Below are positions 9,775 through 18,177 of a stretch of DNA of 64,000 bases, one piece after another; the first letter of the stretch is position 1, and every line of letters begins with the position of its first letter. A program made the position numbers and the translations under genes. The DNA is taken from NCBI RefSeq assembly GCF_019703835.1, contig NZ_AP023054.1, forward strand, positions 1,674,001 through 1,738,000, given 5' to 3'. This DNA is from Thaumasiovibrio subtropicus. Lineage in GTDB: Bacteria; Pseudomonadota; Gammaproteobacteria; Enterobacterales; Vibrionaceae. Below the pieces are notes generated by a model, which ran no database searches, was not told the DNA's origin, and worked only from the letters and a program-made list of their open reading frames with translations.

Positions 9775-9792
9775 GTACGTAGTAATACGTAC
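9775..9792. promoter_or_regulatory. Perfect 7-4-7 inverted repeat, candidate operator of the TRAP two-component system
   Basis: GTACGTA, 4-base spacer GTAA, then TACGTAC. It lies in the 200-base divergent region, 50 bases before the sensor kinase start and 136 before dctP. NarL/LuxR-type regulators bind short inverted heptamers, and the second gene of the pair is of that type, so it is a natural candidate site. No binding evidence exists here. Confidence 0.45.
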
Positions 9793-9841
9793 CAACCCGC
9801 ATGCCATGGTCGGTGAGAAAAGCGTTCAAAAAGGAGTTGGT

Positions 9842-11251
9842 ATGCTTATCGCTGGAATCAATAGGATCTCAATTCGGTGGAAAGTGGTGCTGCTGTCTAT
9901 CGTGCCATTGATGCTGGTGAGTATGCTTTCTTTTGTGATCGTGTTTAAACAAGCGTCTGAGTTGGCAGAGGATGAGGTGAATATCCTCCGAACCAGTGTG
10001 ATAGAGTCCAAAAAGAGAGAGCTGGTGCAGTATATAGAACTCGCCCTCGCGTCGATTCGGCCTATTTACGATAAGGCCAGTGTCGATGATGAACTGGCAC
10101 AAAAAGAGGTGAAAGCCATCTTACATCAAATGATCTACGGTGAAGACGGCTACTTCTTTGTTTACACTTGGGATGGAACCAGCCTCGTGTTGCCGTATCA
10201 ACCGGATGTGATTGGACAAAACTTGTGGGATGTTGAAGACATTAATGGCACAAAGCTACTGCAAGACCTTATTCACGTTGGCCGCAATGGCGGCGGTTTC
10301 GTCAACTACCACTGGCATAAGCCGTCACGTGAGACGCCCGTACATAAGATAAGCTATGCGGTGAGCCTAGATAAATGGCAATGGATGCTGGGCACCGGGG
10401 TGTATGTTGATGACATTGAGAACGAAATAGCACAAATCTACTTTCAGTTTAATGAAAGAATTAAAAAAGCCGCGGTTTTACTCTGCGTGATTTTGCTGGT
10501 GGCAATCTCCCTGATAGCCAGTTTCGGTGCGACGATAAATATCAGTGAACGTCGTGTTGCTGACGATAAGCTCAAGCTGCTCAACCGGCGAATCATTGAA
10601 TCGCAAGAGTCTGAACGGGAACGGGTATCTCGCGATCTCCATGACGGTATAAACCAAATTCTCGCGTCGGTGAAATACCGACTTGAAATGGCGCTATGCA
10701 GTTCTCGATTGGAAGAGATGCAGACCGTTGTGCAACATGCTCAGGTCAACATTGATAATGCAATTAACGAGGTGCGTCGTATTTCAAGAGACTTGCGCCC
10801 GGTAACGTTAAATGATCTGGGGTTAATTGCTGCGTTGGATAGTCTCGTTGAGGAAGTACGGCATCGCAGTGAGCTGGAGATTACGTTTGAGCATGATATC
10901 GATGCTGTGCAATTGTCGAAAGAAACCGAGCTTGCACTATATCGGGTTGCGCAAGAAGCCTTACTGAATATTGAAAAACACGCCTTTGCTTCTGCTGTTG
11001 ACATGATTATACAACAAGAGGCTGACCTACTTTTGATGACAGTGGCCGATGACGGCATTGGACTCGCGGGATTTACCGCTCAGACTCGACAAACAGGCAG
11101 TGGGTTGGGACTCAGAAATATGCGAGAACGGATAGAAAATCTCGGTGGTGCCGTGCAAATACGTGCTTACGCGGGTGAGGGAACTGAAATTCGTTTAAGT
11201 CTACCTCTTGCGCGTTTGCAAGAGAGAGCGACTAAAAGGAAACCAGCATGA
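9842..11251 (+). CDS. Sensor histidine kinase with Cache domain (NarX/DegS class)
   Basis: 469 residues. Order: membrane segment about 12-32 (WKVVLLSIVPLMLVSMLSFV), periplasmic sCache_2-like sensor (about 35-190; GEDGYFFVYTWDGTSLVLP and WQWMLGTGVYVDDIE are typical), second membrane segment about 205-228, HisKA_3 dimerisation domain with phospho-acceptor His in SRDLHDGINQILASVKYRL, and a HATPase_c domain with DDGIGL and a glycine-rich GSGLGLRNMRERIE box. Start: ATG at 9842 has a perfect AAGGAG six bases upstream; the upstream in-frame ATG at 9731 would add 37 residues without homology and has no such site. Cache domains bind small carboxylates or amino acids, so it probably senses the solute carried by the divergent TRAP system. 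Its stop overlaps the regulator start. Confidence 0.93.
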   Translation: MLIAGINRISIRWKVVLLSIVPLMLVSMLSFVIVFKQASELAEDEVNILRTSVIESKKRELVQYIELALASIRPIYDKASVDDELAQKEVKAILHQMIYGEDGYFFVYTWDGTSLVLPYQPDVIGQNLWDVEDINGTKLLQDLIHVGRNGGGFVNYHWHKPSRETPVHKISYAVSLDKWQWMLGTGVYVDDIENEIAQIYFQFNERIKKAAVLLCVILLVAISLIASFGATINISERRVADDKLKLLNRRIIESQESERERVSRDLHDGINQILASVKYRLEMALCSSRLEEMQTVVQHAQVNIDNAINEVRRISRDLRPVTLNDLGLIAALDSLVEEVRHRSELEITFEHDIDAVQLSKETELALYRVAQEALLNIEKHAFASAVDMIIQQEADLLLMTVADDGIGLAGFTAQTRQTGSGLGLRNMRERIENLGGAVQIRAYAGEGTEIRLSLPLARLQERATKRKPA

Positions 11252-11880
11252 TTCGAGTTGTTTTAGCCGATGACCATTTACTCGTAAAAGAGGGGCTAGA
11301 AGCACGCTTAGCACATCAAGCTAACATTGATGTGGTTGCTTCCGTGAGTAATGGTGCTGCCGCACTGAAAGAAGTCGAGCGATTAGCCCCTGACATTTTG
11401 ATTACGGATATCAATATGCCGAAGATGAGTGGCATCGAGGTCCTGAATGCGCTTTCTGGCAGTGCAACGAAAGTGATTATGTTATCCATGCATGATCATC
11501 AAGAGTACATTGTGAACGCGATGCAGATGGGAGCAAGGGGATATGTACTCAAAGATGTGCCTTCCAAAGAGTTAATTACTGCCATAGAGACGGTGTATCA
11601 AGGTGGTACACATTTTTGTTCTGGTGTCTCAGAGCGTTTATTTAATTCAATGACGGAGATGTCAGCAAAAGGGGAAGATGGGCTTACTGACCGCGAAAAA
11701 GATGTTCTACTTCAAATTGCGCAGGGTGAATGTAACAAGTCCATTGCGAAAATATTGAATATTAGCGTCAGAACTGTTGAAACCCATCGGTTGAGAATAA
11801 AAAAGAAACTCGGCGTCACATCCACTGCAGGACTGGTGCGGTATGCTATGGATCAAGGATGGCTAGTGGCCAAAGAATGA
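11248..11880 (+). CDS. NarL/LuxR family response regulator
   Basis: 210 residues. Receiver domain: acidic cluster in VLADDHLLVKEG, phospho-Asp in ILITDINMPKMSG, Thr/Ser position in VIMLSMHD, Lys in VLKDVPSKE. The C-terminal LuxR-type helix-turn-helix begins at LTDREKDVLLQIAQGECNKS and contains SVRTVETHRLRIKKKLGV, the DNA-recognition part. Its ATG overlaps the kinase stop (ATGA), so kinase and regulator are made in balance. The obvious target is the divergent dctPQM operon and perhaps its own promoter through the inverted repeat at 9775-9792. It may also drive the hydroxyglutarate oxidase gene 18 bases downstream. Confidence 0.93.
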   Translation: MIRVVLADDHLLVKEGLEARLAHQANIDVVASVSNGAAALKEVERLAPDILITDINMPKMSGIEVLNALSGSATKVIMLSMHDHQEYIVNAMQMGARGYVLKDVPSKELITAIETVYQGGTHFCSGVSERLFNSMTEMSAKGEDGLTDREKDVLLQIAQGECNKSIAKILNISVRTVETHRLRIKKKLGVTSTAGLVRYAMDQGWLVAKE

Positions 11881-11898
11881 TGTTGAAAGGGGGCGAGA

Positions 11899-13092
11899 TT
11901 GGATAAAACCGCTGATGTATTGGTCGTAGGCGCTGGGATTGTTGGCTTAGCAACGGCGCGCGAGATTCAGGTTCAATTTCCCACTCTTTCTGTGATTGTC
12001 GTTGATGCAGAAAAGGGCCCCGCAATGCACCAGACAGGGCACAATAGCGGTGTGATTCATGCTGGTGTCTACTACAAACCGGGAAGCAAAAAAGCGGCGT
12101 TCTGCAAACAGGGCAATCACGAGATTAAAACCTATTGTGACGAGAAATCTATCCCGCACTTCGAATGTGGAAAGCTCTTAGTTGCCACCAACGAAGAAGA
12201 GTATAGTCGTTTGGATGGGTTGGCCGATCGTGCGGTGGAAAACGGTATCAAAATAGAGTGCTTAAACAATCGTGACTTGCACCACTTTGAACCCAATGTC
12301 GTGGGTGAGGGCGCGATCTTTGTACCAAGCACGGGTATCGTCAATTATGCGACCATCGCGGAATCACTCGCGGAAGACATTTTGGCAGCAGGTGGCGCAA
12401 TTTACTACGGACAGCCACTACAAACAGTGACAGAGACAGAAACAGGCGTGGAATGCCAGTGCGGTACGTTATCGATTTCAGCTGGGAAATTAGTCGCTTG
12501 TGTCGGGATTAATGCGGATAAAGTAGTGACTATGCTCGGTGGTACCCCTGATTTTCAAATGGTCCCTTTTCGGGGAGAATACTACCGGTTACCAGAACGG
12601 CACCGTCAGATAGTGCGTCATCTTATTTACCCTGTTCCAGATCCTAACCTGCCTTTTCTAGGCGTGCATTTAACCAGAATGATTAATGGTGATGTTACCG
12701 TCGGCCCAAATGCTGTGGTTAATTTCTCTCGAGATGGTTATGCACGTTGGGCGTTCAGTTTTAGTGACAGCTTGGAAATGTTTGGTTATAAGGGGTTTCA
12801 GCACCTCATCAAGAAACACTGGCAAATGGCGCTGCAAGAGCTGCGAAATAGCATGTGGAAACGGGGCTACCTTGATCAAGTGCGTAAATACTGCCCTGAT
12901 GTGACGCTCGACGATTTAGAACCGCACCCTGCCGGTATTCGAGCGCAAGCGGTTGGGCCACAAGGTGAGCTTATCGATGACTTTCTATTTCACCATACTG
13001 AGCATAGTGTGGTTGTGTGCAATGCACCGTCGCCAGCAGCGACCTCTTGTTTTCCTATCGCCCGACATATTGTTAGTAAACTCAGCCTATAG
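11899..13092 (+). CDS. lhgO: L-2-hydroxyglutarate oxidase (FAD-dependent)
   Basis: 397 residues, usual length. LhgO oxidises L-2-hydroxyglutarate to 2-oxoglutarate and passes electrons to the quinone pool at the membrane. Seen: N-terminal FAD-binding Rossmann motif VLVVGAGIVGLATA, then HQTGHNSGVIHAGVYYKPGS, the family hallmark, and near the C-terminus HPAGIRAQAVGPQGELIDDF. The start is TTG at 11899 with AAAGGGGG about six bases upstream; no good ATG exists. It starts 18 bases after the response regulator, so co-transcription with the two-component system is likely. Together with the TakP-like TRAP genes this suggests a carboxylate uptake and oxidation unit. Alternative: an unrelated housekeeping metabolite-repair role. 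Confidence 0.92.
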   Translation: MDKTADVLVVGAGIVGLATAREIQVQFPTLSVIVVDAEKGPAMHQTGHNSGVIHAGVYYKPGSKKAAFCKQGNHEIKTYCDEKSIPHFECGKLLVATNEEEYSRLDGLADRAVENGIKIECLNNRDLHHFEPNVVGEGAIFVPSTGIVNYATIAESLAEDILAAGGAIYYGQPLQTVTETETGVECQCGTLSISAGKLVACVGINADKVVTMLGGTPDFQMVPFRGEYYRLPERHRQIVRHLIYPVPDPNLPFLGVHLTRMINGDVTVGPNAVVNFSRDGYARWAFSFSDSLEMFGYKGFQHLIKKHWQMALQELRNSMWKRGYLDQVRKYCPDVTLDDLEPHPAGIRAQAVGPQGELIDDFLFHHTEHSVVVCNAPSPAATSCFPIARHIVSKLSL

Positions 13093-13218
13093 CGGGACGA
13101 CACTCACCGCCTAATTCAGGGTACATACTCAAGCATCTTGAGGGGGGGAGTATCATGGGCGGCAATTGCGTGAGGGGCAATGCTAAGTATACAATGGCAT
13201 TTTTTCTGAGGGCTCTAC

Positions 13219-13674
13219 ATGGCTGTCACTATCTGGGTCGATGCCGACGCATGCCCAAACCCAGTTAAAGCTATCCTTTTCCGCGCTGCTGAGCGTAAAA
13301 AAGTCTCACTTGTGCTTATCGCCAATCATCATCTTTCTGTGCCTCCTTCGCCATTTATACGAGCGGAACGGGTTGCTGCGGGGTTTGATGTCGCGGACGA
13401 CACCATTGTTGAACGCTTGAGTGTAGGGGATTTGGTGATCACTGCGGATATCCCGTTGGCAAATGATGTGTTGGAGCGAAAAGGGTTTGTCATCACGCCT
13501 AGAGGTGAAGTGATGGACATGTCTAACATACGTCAGCGTCTCCAAATGCGTGATTTTATGGAGACTATGCGCAGCAGTGGAGTGCAAACGGGTGGGCCAG
13601 CCGCCTTTAGCCAAGCTGACAAAATGGCCTTTGGGAATCAGCTCGATCGCTGGTTGCAAAAAAACTGCCGTTAG
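13219..13674 (+). CDS. yaiI: YaiI/YqxD family protein (UPF0178, DUF188)
   Basis: 151 residues, the standard size. Signature seen: [20 protein letters not shown] at the N-terminus, then [20 protein letters not shown] and [15 protein letters not shown] near the C-terminus. The fold is PIN-like with conserved acidic residues (DAD, AD), which suggests a nuclease-like or metal-binding activity, but the biochemical function of this family is not established. GAGGG lies six bases before the ATG. It is transcribed alone or with the cvfB-like gene 77 bases downstream on the same strand. Confidence 0.9.
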   Translation: MAVTIWVDADACPNPVKAILFRAAERKKVSLVLIANHHLSVPPSPFIRAERVAAGFDVADDTIVERLSVGDLVITADIPLANDVLERKGFVITPRGEVMDMSNIRQRLQMRDFMETMRSSGVQTGGPAAFSQADKMAFGNQLDRWLQKNCR

Positions 13675-13751
13675 TCAGACAACTTACCTGACTTTGCTGC
13701 TGGGTTTACGTATAATCCGCCGTCTTGCGAGTTTAGATAGAGAATAACAAC

Positions 13752-14591
13752 ATGATTAAAATTGGTCGGTATAACCGCCTTCGCGTTAACAAACTGGTTG
13801 ATTTTGGCCTGTTCCTCGATGGTGGCGAAGATTTCGGTAATATTCTATTGCCAAGGAAGTACGCGCCGATTGATGCTGAAATCGGTGATGACCTAGACGT
13901 GTTTCTCTATTTCGACTCTGAAGATGAAATTATCGCCACGACTCAGGAACCTTTGGCGCAAGTGGGCGAGTTCGCACTGCTTAAGGTCGTTGGTGTGAAC
14001 GCGATCGGCGCTTTTCTTGATTGGGGCTTGGATAAAGATCTTTTAGTGCCCTTCAGCGAACAACGTTGCCGACTACAAGAAGGCAAATCAACGCTAGTAC
14101 GTGTGTATACTGACCGAGCGAGTGGGCGTATTGTCGGCACCACTAAGTTCAACAAGTTTCTCGATCAATCACCCGCAAAATACAAGCGTGGAGAGCAGGT
14201 AGAGATCCAGATAGCCGAGATCACCGACTTAGGCTATAAAGCCATTATCGACCATCAGCATTGGGGGTTGATCTTCAAGACGGAGTCGTTTGGTAAGTTG
14301 TTTATTGGCAAACGCCTTAAAGCCTTCGTGAAGAATGTTCGCCCAGATGGCAAAATTGATCTTTCGCTTCAAAAACTTGGCCGCGGCAAAGTTGATGATT
14401 TGGCAGATAAAGTCTTGACGTCACTAGAGCGCAAAGGGGGATATATCCCTCTTTCTGATAAGTCATCGCCAGAGGCGATCTTTCAGGAGTTTCGTACCAG
14501 CAAAGCGACATTCAAGAAAACCATTGGTGGCTTGTACAAACAAGGCCTGATTGTGATTGAACGTGAAGGGATCCGCCTTAACGATAAGTAA
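13752..14591 (+). CDS. cvfB: CvfB/YitL-type S1-like RNA-binding protein
   Basis: 279 residues. The family (CvfB in Gram-positives, YitL-like) carries three S1-type OB folds followed by a winged-helix domain and binds RNA. Seen: an N-terminal block GRYNRLRVNKLVDFGLFLDG; FALLKVVGVNAIGAFLDWGL and VRPDGKIDLSLQKLG as further S1-like strands; and a C-terminal winged helix with FRTSKATFKKTIGGLYKQGL. It probably influences mRNA translation or turnover; its exact role in Gram-negatives is unclear. It ends in a strong terminator 25 bases after the stop. Confidence 0.88.
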   Translation: MIKIGRYNRLRVNKLVDFGLFLDGGEDFGNILLPRKYAPIDAEIGDDLDVFLYFDSEDEIIATTQEPLAQVGEFALLKVVGVNAIGAFLDWGLDKDLLVPFSEQRCRLQEGKSTLVRVYTDRASGRIVGTTKFNKFLDQSPAKYKRGEQVEIQIAEITDLGYKAIIDHQHWGLIFKTESFGKLFIGKRLKAFVKNVRPDGKIDLSLQKLGRGKVDDLADKVLTSLERKGGYIPLSDKSSPEAIFQEFRTSKATFKKTIGGLYKQGLIVIEREGIRLNDK

Positions 14592-14616
14592 TCGAGACGT
14601 TGCATTCAAATACTGA

Positions 14617-14641
14617 AATGCCGCCTGAATAGGGCGGCATT
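14617..14641 (+). terminator. Rho-independent terminator after cvfB
   Basis: 9-bp G+C-rich stem (aatgccgcc / ggcggcatt), 7-base loop, then a run of six T. It lies between the convergent cvfB and moeA genes and mainly serves the plus strand. Confidence 0.88.
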
Positions 14642-14670
14642 TTTTATTCTTTCATATTCGGGAATAGCGA

Positions 14671-15903
14671 TTAATTTAGGATAGCATCAAAGGGTTCAAT
14701 TGTGACGGTGTCACCCACTTCCACATTGTCTCGCTCCCTCTCTATGACAACAAAACAGTTTGCTGCTGCCATCGAGCTAAACGCATTGCTGCCTTGATGT
14801 CCCGTTGAGCGCACCGTGATAACACCATTGTTGATTTCATAAATACCACGTTGGAAATCAAGGCGACCAGGGCGTTTTCTGAACGCGCCCTCCGCAATGG
14901 CAGGCAGTCTCAGTGGCTCAAAGGGCTTCGATTCACCACCAAGCTTGCTGATTAATGGGCGAACGAGTTCAGCAAAGGTGACAAGCGCAGAAACGGGGTT
15001 GCCCGGTAACCCGCAAAAATAGCTGTTATTGATGGTACCAAAAGCGAACGGTTTACCCGGTTTAATGGCGAGTTTCCAAAAACCAATTTCGCCAATTTCC
15101 TCAAGTACCTGCTTAGTATAATCCGCATCACCGACGCTGACTCCCCCTGAGGTGATGACAATATCAGCTTGCGCAGCAGCATCTTTAAACGCGCGCTCAA
15201 TTGCTTCTGGGCTGTCTTCTACTATGCCAAGGTCGAGTCCTTCACAGCCTGTTTTCTCAATGAGTGCTGAGAGTGTGTAGCGATTTGAGTCGTAGATTTC
15301 ACCGAACTCTAGGGGGGCACCAAGCGGTTTTAACTCATCACCGGTAGAAAAATAGGCGATGCGAGGACGGCGGTAGACGCTGACTTTATCGACGCCAATG
15401 CTTGCTAGCAACGGGATATGTCGCGCGGATAGCAGGGTCCCTTTTTCGACAACAGTCGCACCATTGATAAGGTCACTGCCTGCATGACGTACATTGTTCC
15501 CTTTGGGCTGAACAACCGTCAGGGTGATGGTCTCGTCTAGCCGTTCTACCTGTTCTTGCATGACAACGGTATCGACATTGGACGGCATCGCTGCCCCTGT
15601 CATGATCCGTACACATTCCCCCGGTTTTACGTCACCAGTAAATGGGTGGCCCGCCATCGCTGTTCCAATGAGGGTGAAGGTCGTGAGTGCCTCGTTATGA
15701 GCAAAGGCATATCCATCCATGGCGGAGTTGTCGAAGGCAGGCACATTGACGGGGGAGAGAATGTCTTCTGCAATGACATGGTCGAGTGCGTCATTCAATG
15801 TACATTGAAAGTGTTCGTTGAGTGGGGAAACCTTGTCTAACAATGAAGTTAGGGCCTGTTCGACACTAATAAGGTCGGGTGTTGAGCATGCGTCCATGGA
15901 CAT
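14671..15903 (-). CDS. moeA: Molybdopterin molybdenumtransferase MoeA
   Basis: 410 residues, full length. MoeA inserts molybdate into adenylated molybdopterin to give active Mo-cofactor. Seen: NVPAFDNSAMDGYAFAHNE near the N-terminus, IMTGAAMP, DIVITSGGVSVGDADYTKQV (the MoaB/MogA-like nucleotide site) and FCGLPGNPVSALVTF. AAAGGA precedes the ATG. It is divergent from folE with a 139-base shared upstream region. In many gammaproteobacteria moeB follows moeA; here the gene after moeA is the convergent cvfB, so moeB must be elsewhere. A matS site lies inside the 3' part of the gene. Confidence 0.96.
   Translation of the reverse strand: MSMDACSTPDLISVEQALTSLLDKVSPLNEHFQCTLNDALDHVIAEDILSPVNVPAFDNSAMDGYAFAHNEALTTFTLIGTAMAGHPFTGDVKPGECVRIMTGAAMPSNVDTVVMQEQVERLDETITLTVVQPKGNNVRHAGSDLINGATVVEKGTLLSARHIPLLASIGVDKVSVYRRPRIAYFSTGDELKPLGAPLEFGEIYDSNRYTLSALIEKTGCEGLDLGIVEDSPEAIERAFKDAAAQADIVITSGGVSVGDADYTKQVLEEIGEIGFWKLAIKPGKPFAFGTINNSYFCGLPGNPVSALVTFAELVRPLISKLGGESKPFEPLRLPAIAEGAFRKRPGRLDFQRGIYEINNGVITVRSTGHQGSNAFSSMAAANCFVVIERERDNVEVGDTVTIEPFDAILN
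14702..14714. other. matS site 1 (MatP-binding, GTGACGGTGTCAC)
   Basis: Exact match to the MatP consensus GTGACRNYGTCAC (R=G, N=G, Y=T), located within moeA. MatP, encoded at 59209-59655, organises the terminus macrodomain by binding such sites. Confidence 0.85.
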
Positions 15904-16042
15904 TTCCTTTGATTATATAACCGCATTAAATAGCAGGTGTAATTTGGCTGTAATGCAGGTATGCTTCGTCATTATTTTTTAGGTCATTTTGGCCTGAATG
16001 AGTGGTACTGGCAATGGTGCACTTAACGCATTGGGAGGTAAA

Positions 16043-16696
16043 ATGCCAGAATTGAGTGAATCGGCAAGAAAAGTGAAGGACGCGCTTGCGGCACGTGGAC
16101 TCGAAACGCCGATGACCGAAGTCAACGTTGATCGTGAAGAGAAGAAGCAGCGCATTGAGCATCACATGTCTGAAATTCTGCAACTGCTCTCACTGGATCT
16201 GACGGATGATAGTCTAACAGAGACGCCGAGCCGAATTGCAAAAATGTACGTTGATGAGGTTTTCTCTGGCCTCGATTACAAGAACTTTCCAAAAATCACC
16301 TTGATTGAAAACAAGATGAAGTGTGACGAAATGGTTCGTGTACAAGACATCACTTTGACGAGTACTTGTGAACACCATCTTGTCACCATCGATGGTAAAG
16401 CGACAGTCGCGTACATTCCTCGCGGTAAGATTATTGGTTTGTCGAAGATTAATCGTATTGTGCGCTTTTTTGCCCAGCGACCACAAGTCCAAGAGCGATT
16501 AACTCAGCAGGTTTTAGTTGCCTTGCAGACACTACTTGAAAGTGATGATGTTGCGGTAAGCATTGATGCAACCCACTACTGTGTGAAGGCACGCGGTGTG
16601 TTAGACGCGACCAGCTCGACAACCACCACCGCCCTCGGTGGTTTGTTTAAGAAAAGCTCAATGACTCGCGCTGAGTTTCTTAACGGTATTCGATAA
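16043..16696 (+). CDS. folE: GTP cyclohydrolase I
   Basis: 217 residues. FolE makes 7,8-dihydroneopterin triphosphate from GTP, the first step to tetrahydrofolate. Zn ligands are visible: Cys and His in [15 protein letters not shown] and the later Cys in [30 protein letters not shown] is the family signature. Start: ATG at 16043 with GGGAGG four bases upstream; an in-frame ATG at 15998 adds 15 residues lacking homology. Divergent from moeA; ends in its own terminator. It is the zinc-dependent type IA enzyme. Confidence 0.96.
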   Translation: MPELSESARKVKDALAARGLETPMTEVNVDREEKKQRIEHHMSEILQLLSLDLTDDSLTETPSRIAKMYVDEVFSGLDYKNFPKITLIENKMKCDEMVRVQDITLTSTCEHHLVTIDGKATVAYIPRGKIIGLSKINRIVRFFAQRPQVQERLTQQVLVALQTLLESDDVAVSIDATHYCVKARGVLDATSSTTTTALGGLFKKSSMTRAEFLNGIR

Positions 16697-16715
16697 TTGC
16701 TGACTGTGAACAGTA

Positions 16716-16733
16716 AGCGCCTCTCGAGGCGCT
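16716..16733 (+). terminator. Rho-independent terminator after folE
   Basis: agcgcct stem pairing with aggcgct around a ctcg loop, followed by seven T. Confidence 0.9.
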
Positions 16734-16812
16734 TTTTTTGTCTCTTAGGTTAATGGAAAGCGTTGGTCGCTTGTAAAGTAACCGCAAGCATCAGATTAAG
16801 AAGGATGAATCG

Positions 16813-17451
16813 TTGAAAACTGTGCTGATAACAGGGTTTGAGCCCTTTGGCGGTAGTGAAACAAACCCAGCCTTGGAGGCTGTAAAGCAACTTGACGGCC
16901 GACAACTGAAAGGGGGCAGGATTGTTGCGTGCTCCGTGCCTGTTGTAAGGTACAGATCGGCGGAGTTGGTGGTATCAGCCATTGAAAAATATCGGCCTGA
17001 TGTCGTGATCACGGTTGGGCAAGCTGCCGGTAGAGCGGCGATGACACCTGAGCGAATCGCAATCAATATTGATGATTACCGGATAGCAGACAATGAGGGA
17101 AATCAAGTCGTTGATGAGCCAGTCATTGCTGAAGGTCCGGCGGCCTATTTTTCAACATTGCCTATCAAAGCGATAACGCAGGCGCTCAATAATCAGGGCA
17201 TTCTTGCGGAGGTCTCCAATACCGCCGGTACCTTTGTTTGCAATCACCTCTTTTATGCGATTCAGCACTACTTAGCATCCACACAGGTCCGCCATGGATT
17301 CGTCCATATCCCGTTATTGCCTGAGCAGGTGACTGATTCAACATTACCGTCAATGCCACTGGAAGAGATCGTGAGAGGGTTAATGATAGCGGCACAAACC
17401 TGCCTTGACGTTATACTCGATATTGCTCAGTCTGCTGGTGTTGAGTGCTAG
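16813..17451 (+). CDS. pcp: Pyroglutamyl-peptidase I (pyrrolidone-carboxylate peptidase)
   Basis: 212 residues, family-typical. It removes N-terminal pyroglutamate from peptides in the cytoplasm (peptidase family C15). The catalytic triad is visible: Glu in [17 protein letters not shown], Cys in [14 protein letters not shown] and His in [13 protein letters not shown]-terminal [17 protein letters not shown] is the family start. The start codon is TTG at 16813 with AAGGATGA upstream; no ATG fits. Stands alone between folE and a pair of small unknown genes. Confidence 0.95.
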   Translation: MKTVLITGFEPFGGSETNPALEAVKQLDGRQLKGGRIVACSVPVVRYRSAELVVSAIEKYRPDVVITVGQAAGRAAMTPERIAINIDDYRIADNEGNQVVDEPVIAEGPAAYFSTLPIKAITQALNNQGILAEVSNTAGTFVCNHLFYAIQHYLASTQVRHGFVHIPLLPEQVTDSTLPSMPLEEIVRGLMIAAQTCLDVILDIAQSAGVEC

Positions 17452-17639
17452 TATCAGCTAGGCAAGGGAATTTAATAGAGTTGTCAATTAAGATGAATAT
17501 TGCTCATGCCATGTAAACATGGGTATGGTAATGTAATTTAGTTTTTTAGGAGATGTTTCCAGCTTGATCTTATTTTCTCGATTTGAGCGTTTATCTGTTG
17601 CGACTGAGCCTAGATTCAGATAGTAATAGGGGATAGAAC

Positions 17640-17813
17640 ATGCCCTGTGACTATAAAACAGCGAAATTTGACATGATTAAACGTGTAGATTTGGTTGATA
17701 ATGTCAGGGAGTATGTTGAATTAAAAGTAGCGACAGGCCATGTAGCGCCAATAAAAAGTCGCCAGTCTAGCCATTCGAGAAGTAATAGAGTTCAGGTATA
17801 TCATGGAAGATAA
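17640..17813 (+). CDS. Small basic protein of unknown function (57 aa)
   Basis: I do not recognise it. ATG at 17640 has AGGGGA six bases upstream, an almost ideal ribosome site, and the frame runs 57 codons to TAA at 17811. The stop lies inside the next gene: the two overlap by 11 bases (ATGGAAGATAA), which suggests translational coupling. Composition is basic, especially the tail (SRQSSHSRSNRVQVYHGR), with no membrane segment or signal peptide. Sequences such as KFDMIKRVDLVDNVREYVEL look like an ordinary amphipathic helix. Against: it is short and homology cannot be checked by eye. Confidence 0.5.
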   Translation: MPCDYKTAKFDMIKRVDLVDNVREYVELKVATGHVAPIKSRQSSHSRSNRVQVYHGR

Positions 17814-18165
17814 AAACACACCTGTATGTCAGTTCAACTATGAGCAGTTTCTATCGCACGCTTTGCAAAATAAAGTCGATTTTAGCGATGTTATTCGTGA
17901 ATTGTTCACCACAAACCAAGACCCAGATTTTTATACTGGAGCAATGCATTCACTATCGATCTCCTACAGTGATACAGACAATATTGTTCGGTTGATAAAA
18001 GTGGCGCAGCGTCACGGTATCTATAATCTGGATGTTATTCTTCCTTATGCTTTAGAAGAAAGACAAATTCAAATCATCCAAGACGAGTGTCAATGCCGAG
18101 TCGAAAATAAAGTAGATTATCAAGATAAATTAATCGTGACACTTTATGACAAAACACAGGCATAA
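17803..18165 (+). CDS. Hypothetical protein, 120 aa
   Basis: Not recognised. 120 residues, slightly acidic, cytoplasmic, mostly helical with no signal peptide. Three cysteines (PVCQF, and ECQCR near residue 99), the last pair spaced like a partial metal site but without a partner pair. Its start overlaps the small upstream gene at 17640-17813, so expression is likely coupled. It converges on the sulA-like gene, with only 12 bases between the two stop codons and no strong terminator. Confidence 0.75.
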   Translation: MEDKNTPVCQFNYEQFLSHALQNKVDFSDVIRELFTTNQDPDFYTGAMHSLSISYSDTDNIVRLIKVAQRHGIYNLDVILPYALEERQIQIIQDECQCRVENKVDYQDKLIVTLYDKTQA

Positions 18166-18177
18166 GTTTGTTAAAAC

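Noticed and set aside
9731..9841. 37-residue N-terminal extension of the sensor kinase
   Set aside because: It runs over the inverted repeat and lacks a ribosome site; the internal ATG at 9842 has a perfect AAGGAG.
16813..16815. TTG starts of pcp, lhgO and tpm as signs of sequence error
   Set aside because: Each matches the family N-terminus, and pcp and lhgO also have a ribosome site upstream; rare starts are more likely than errors.
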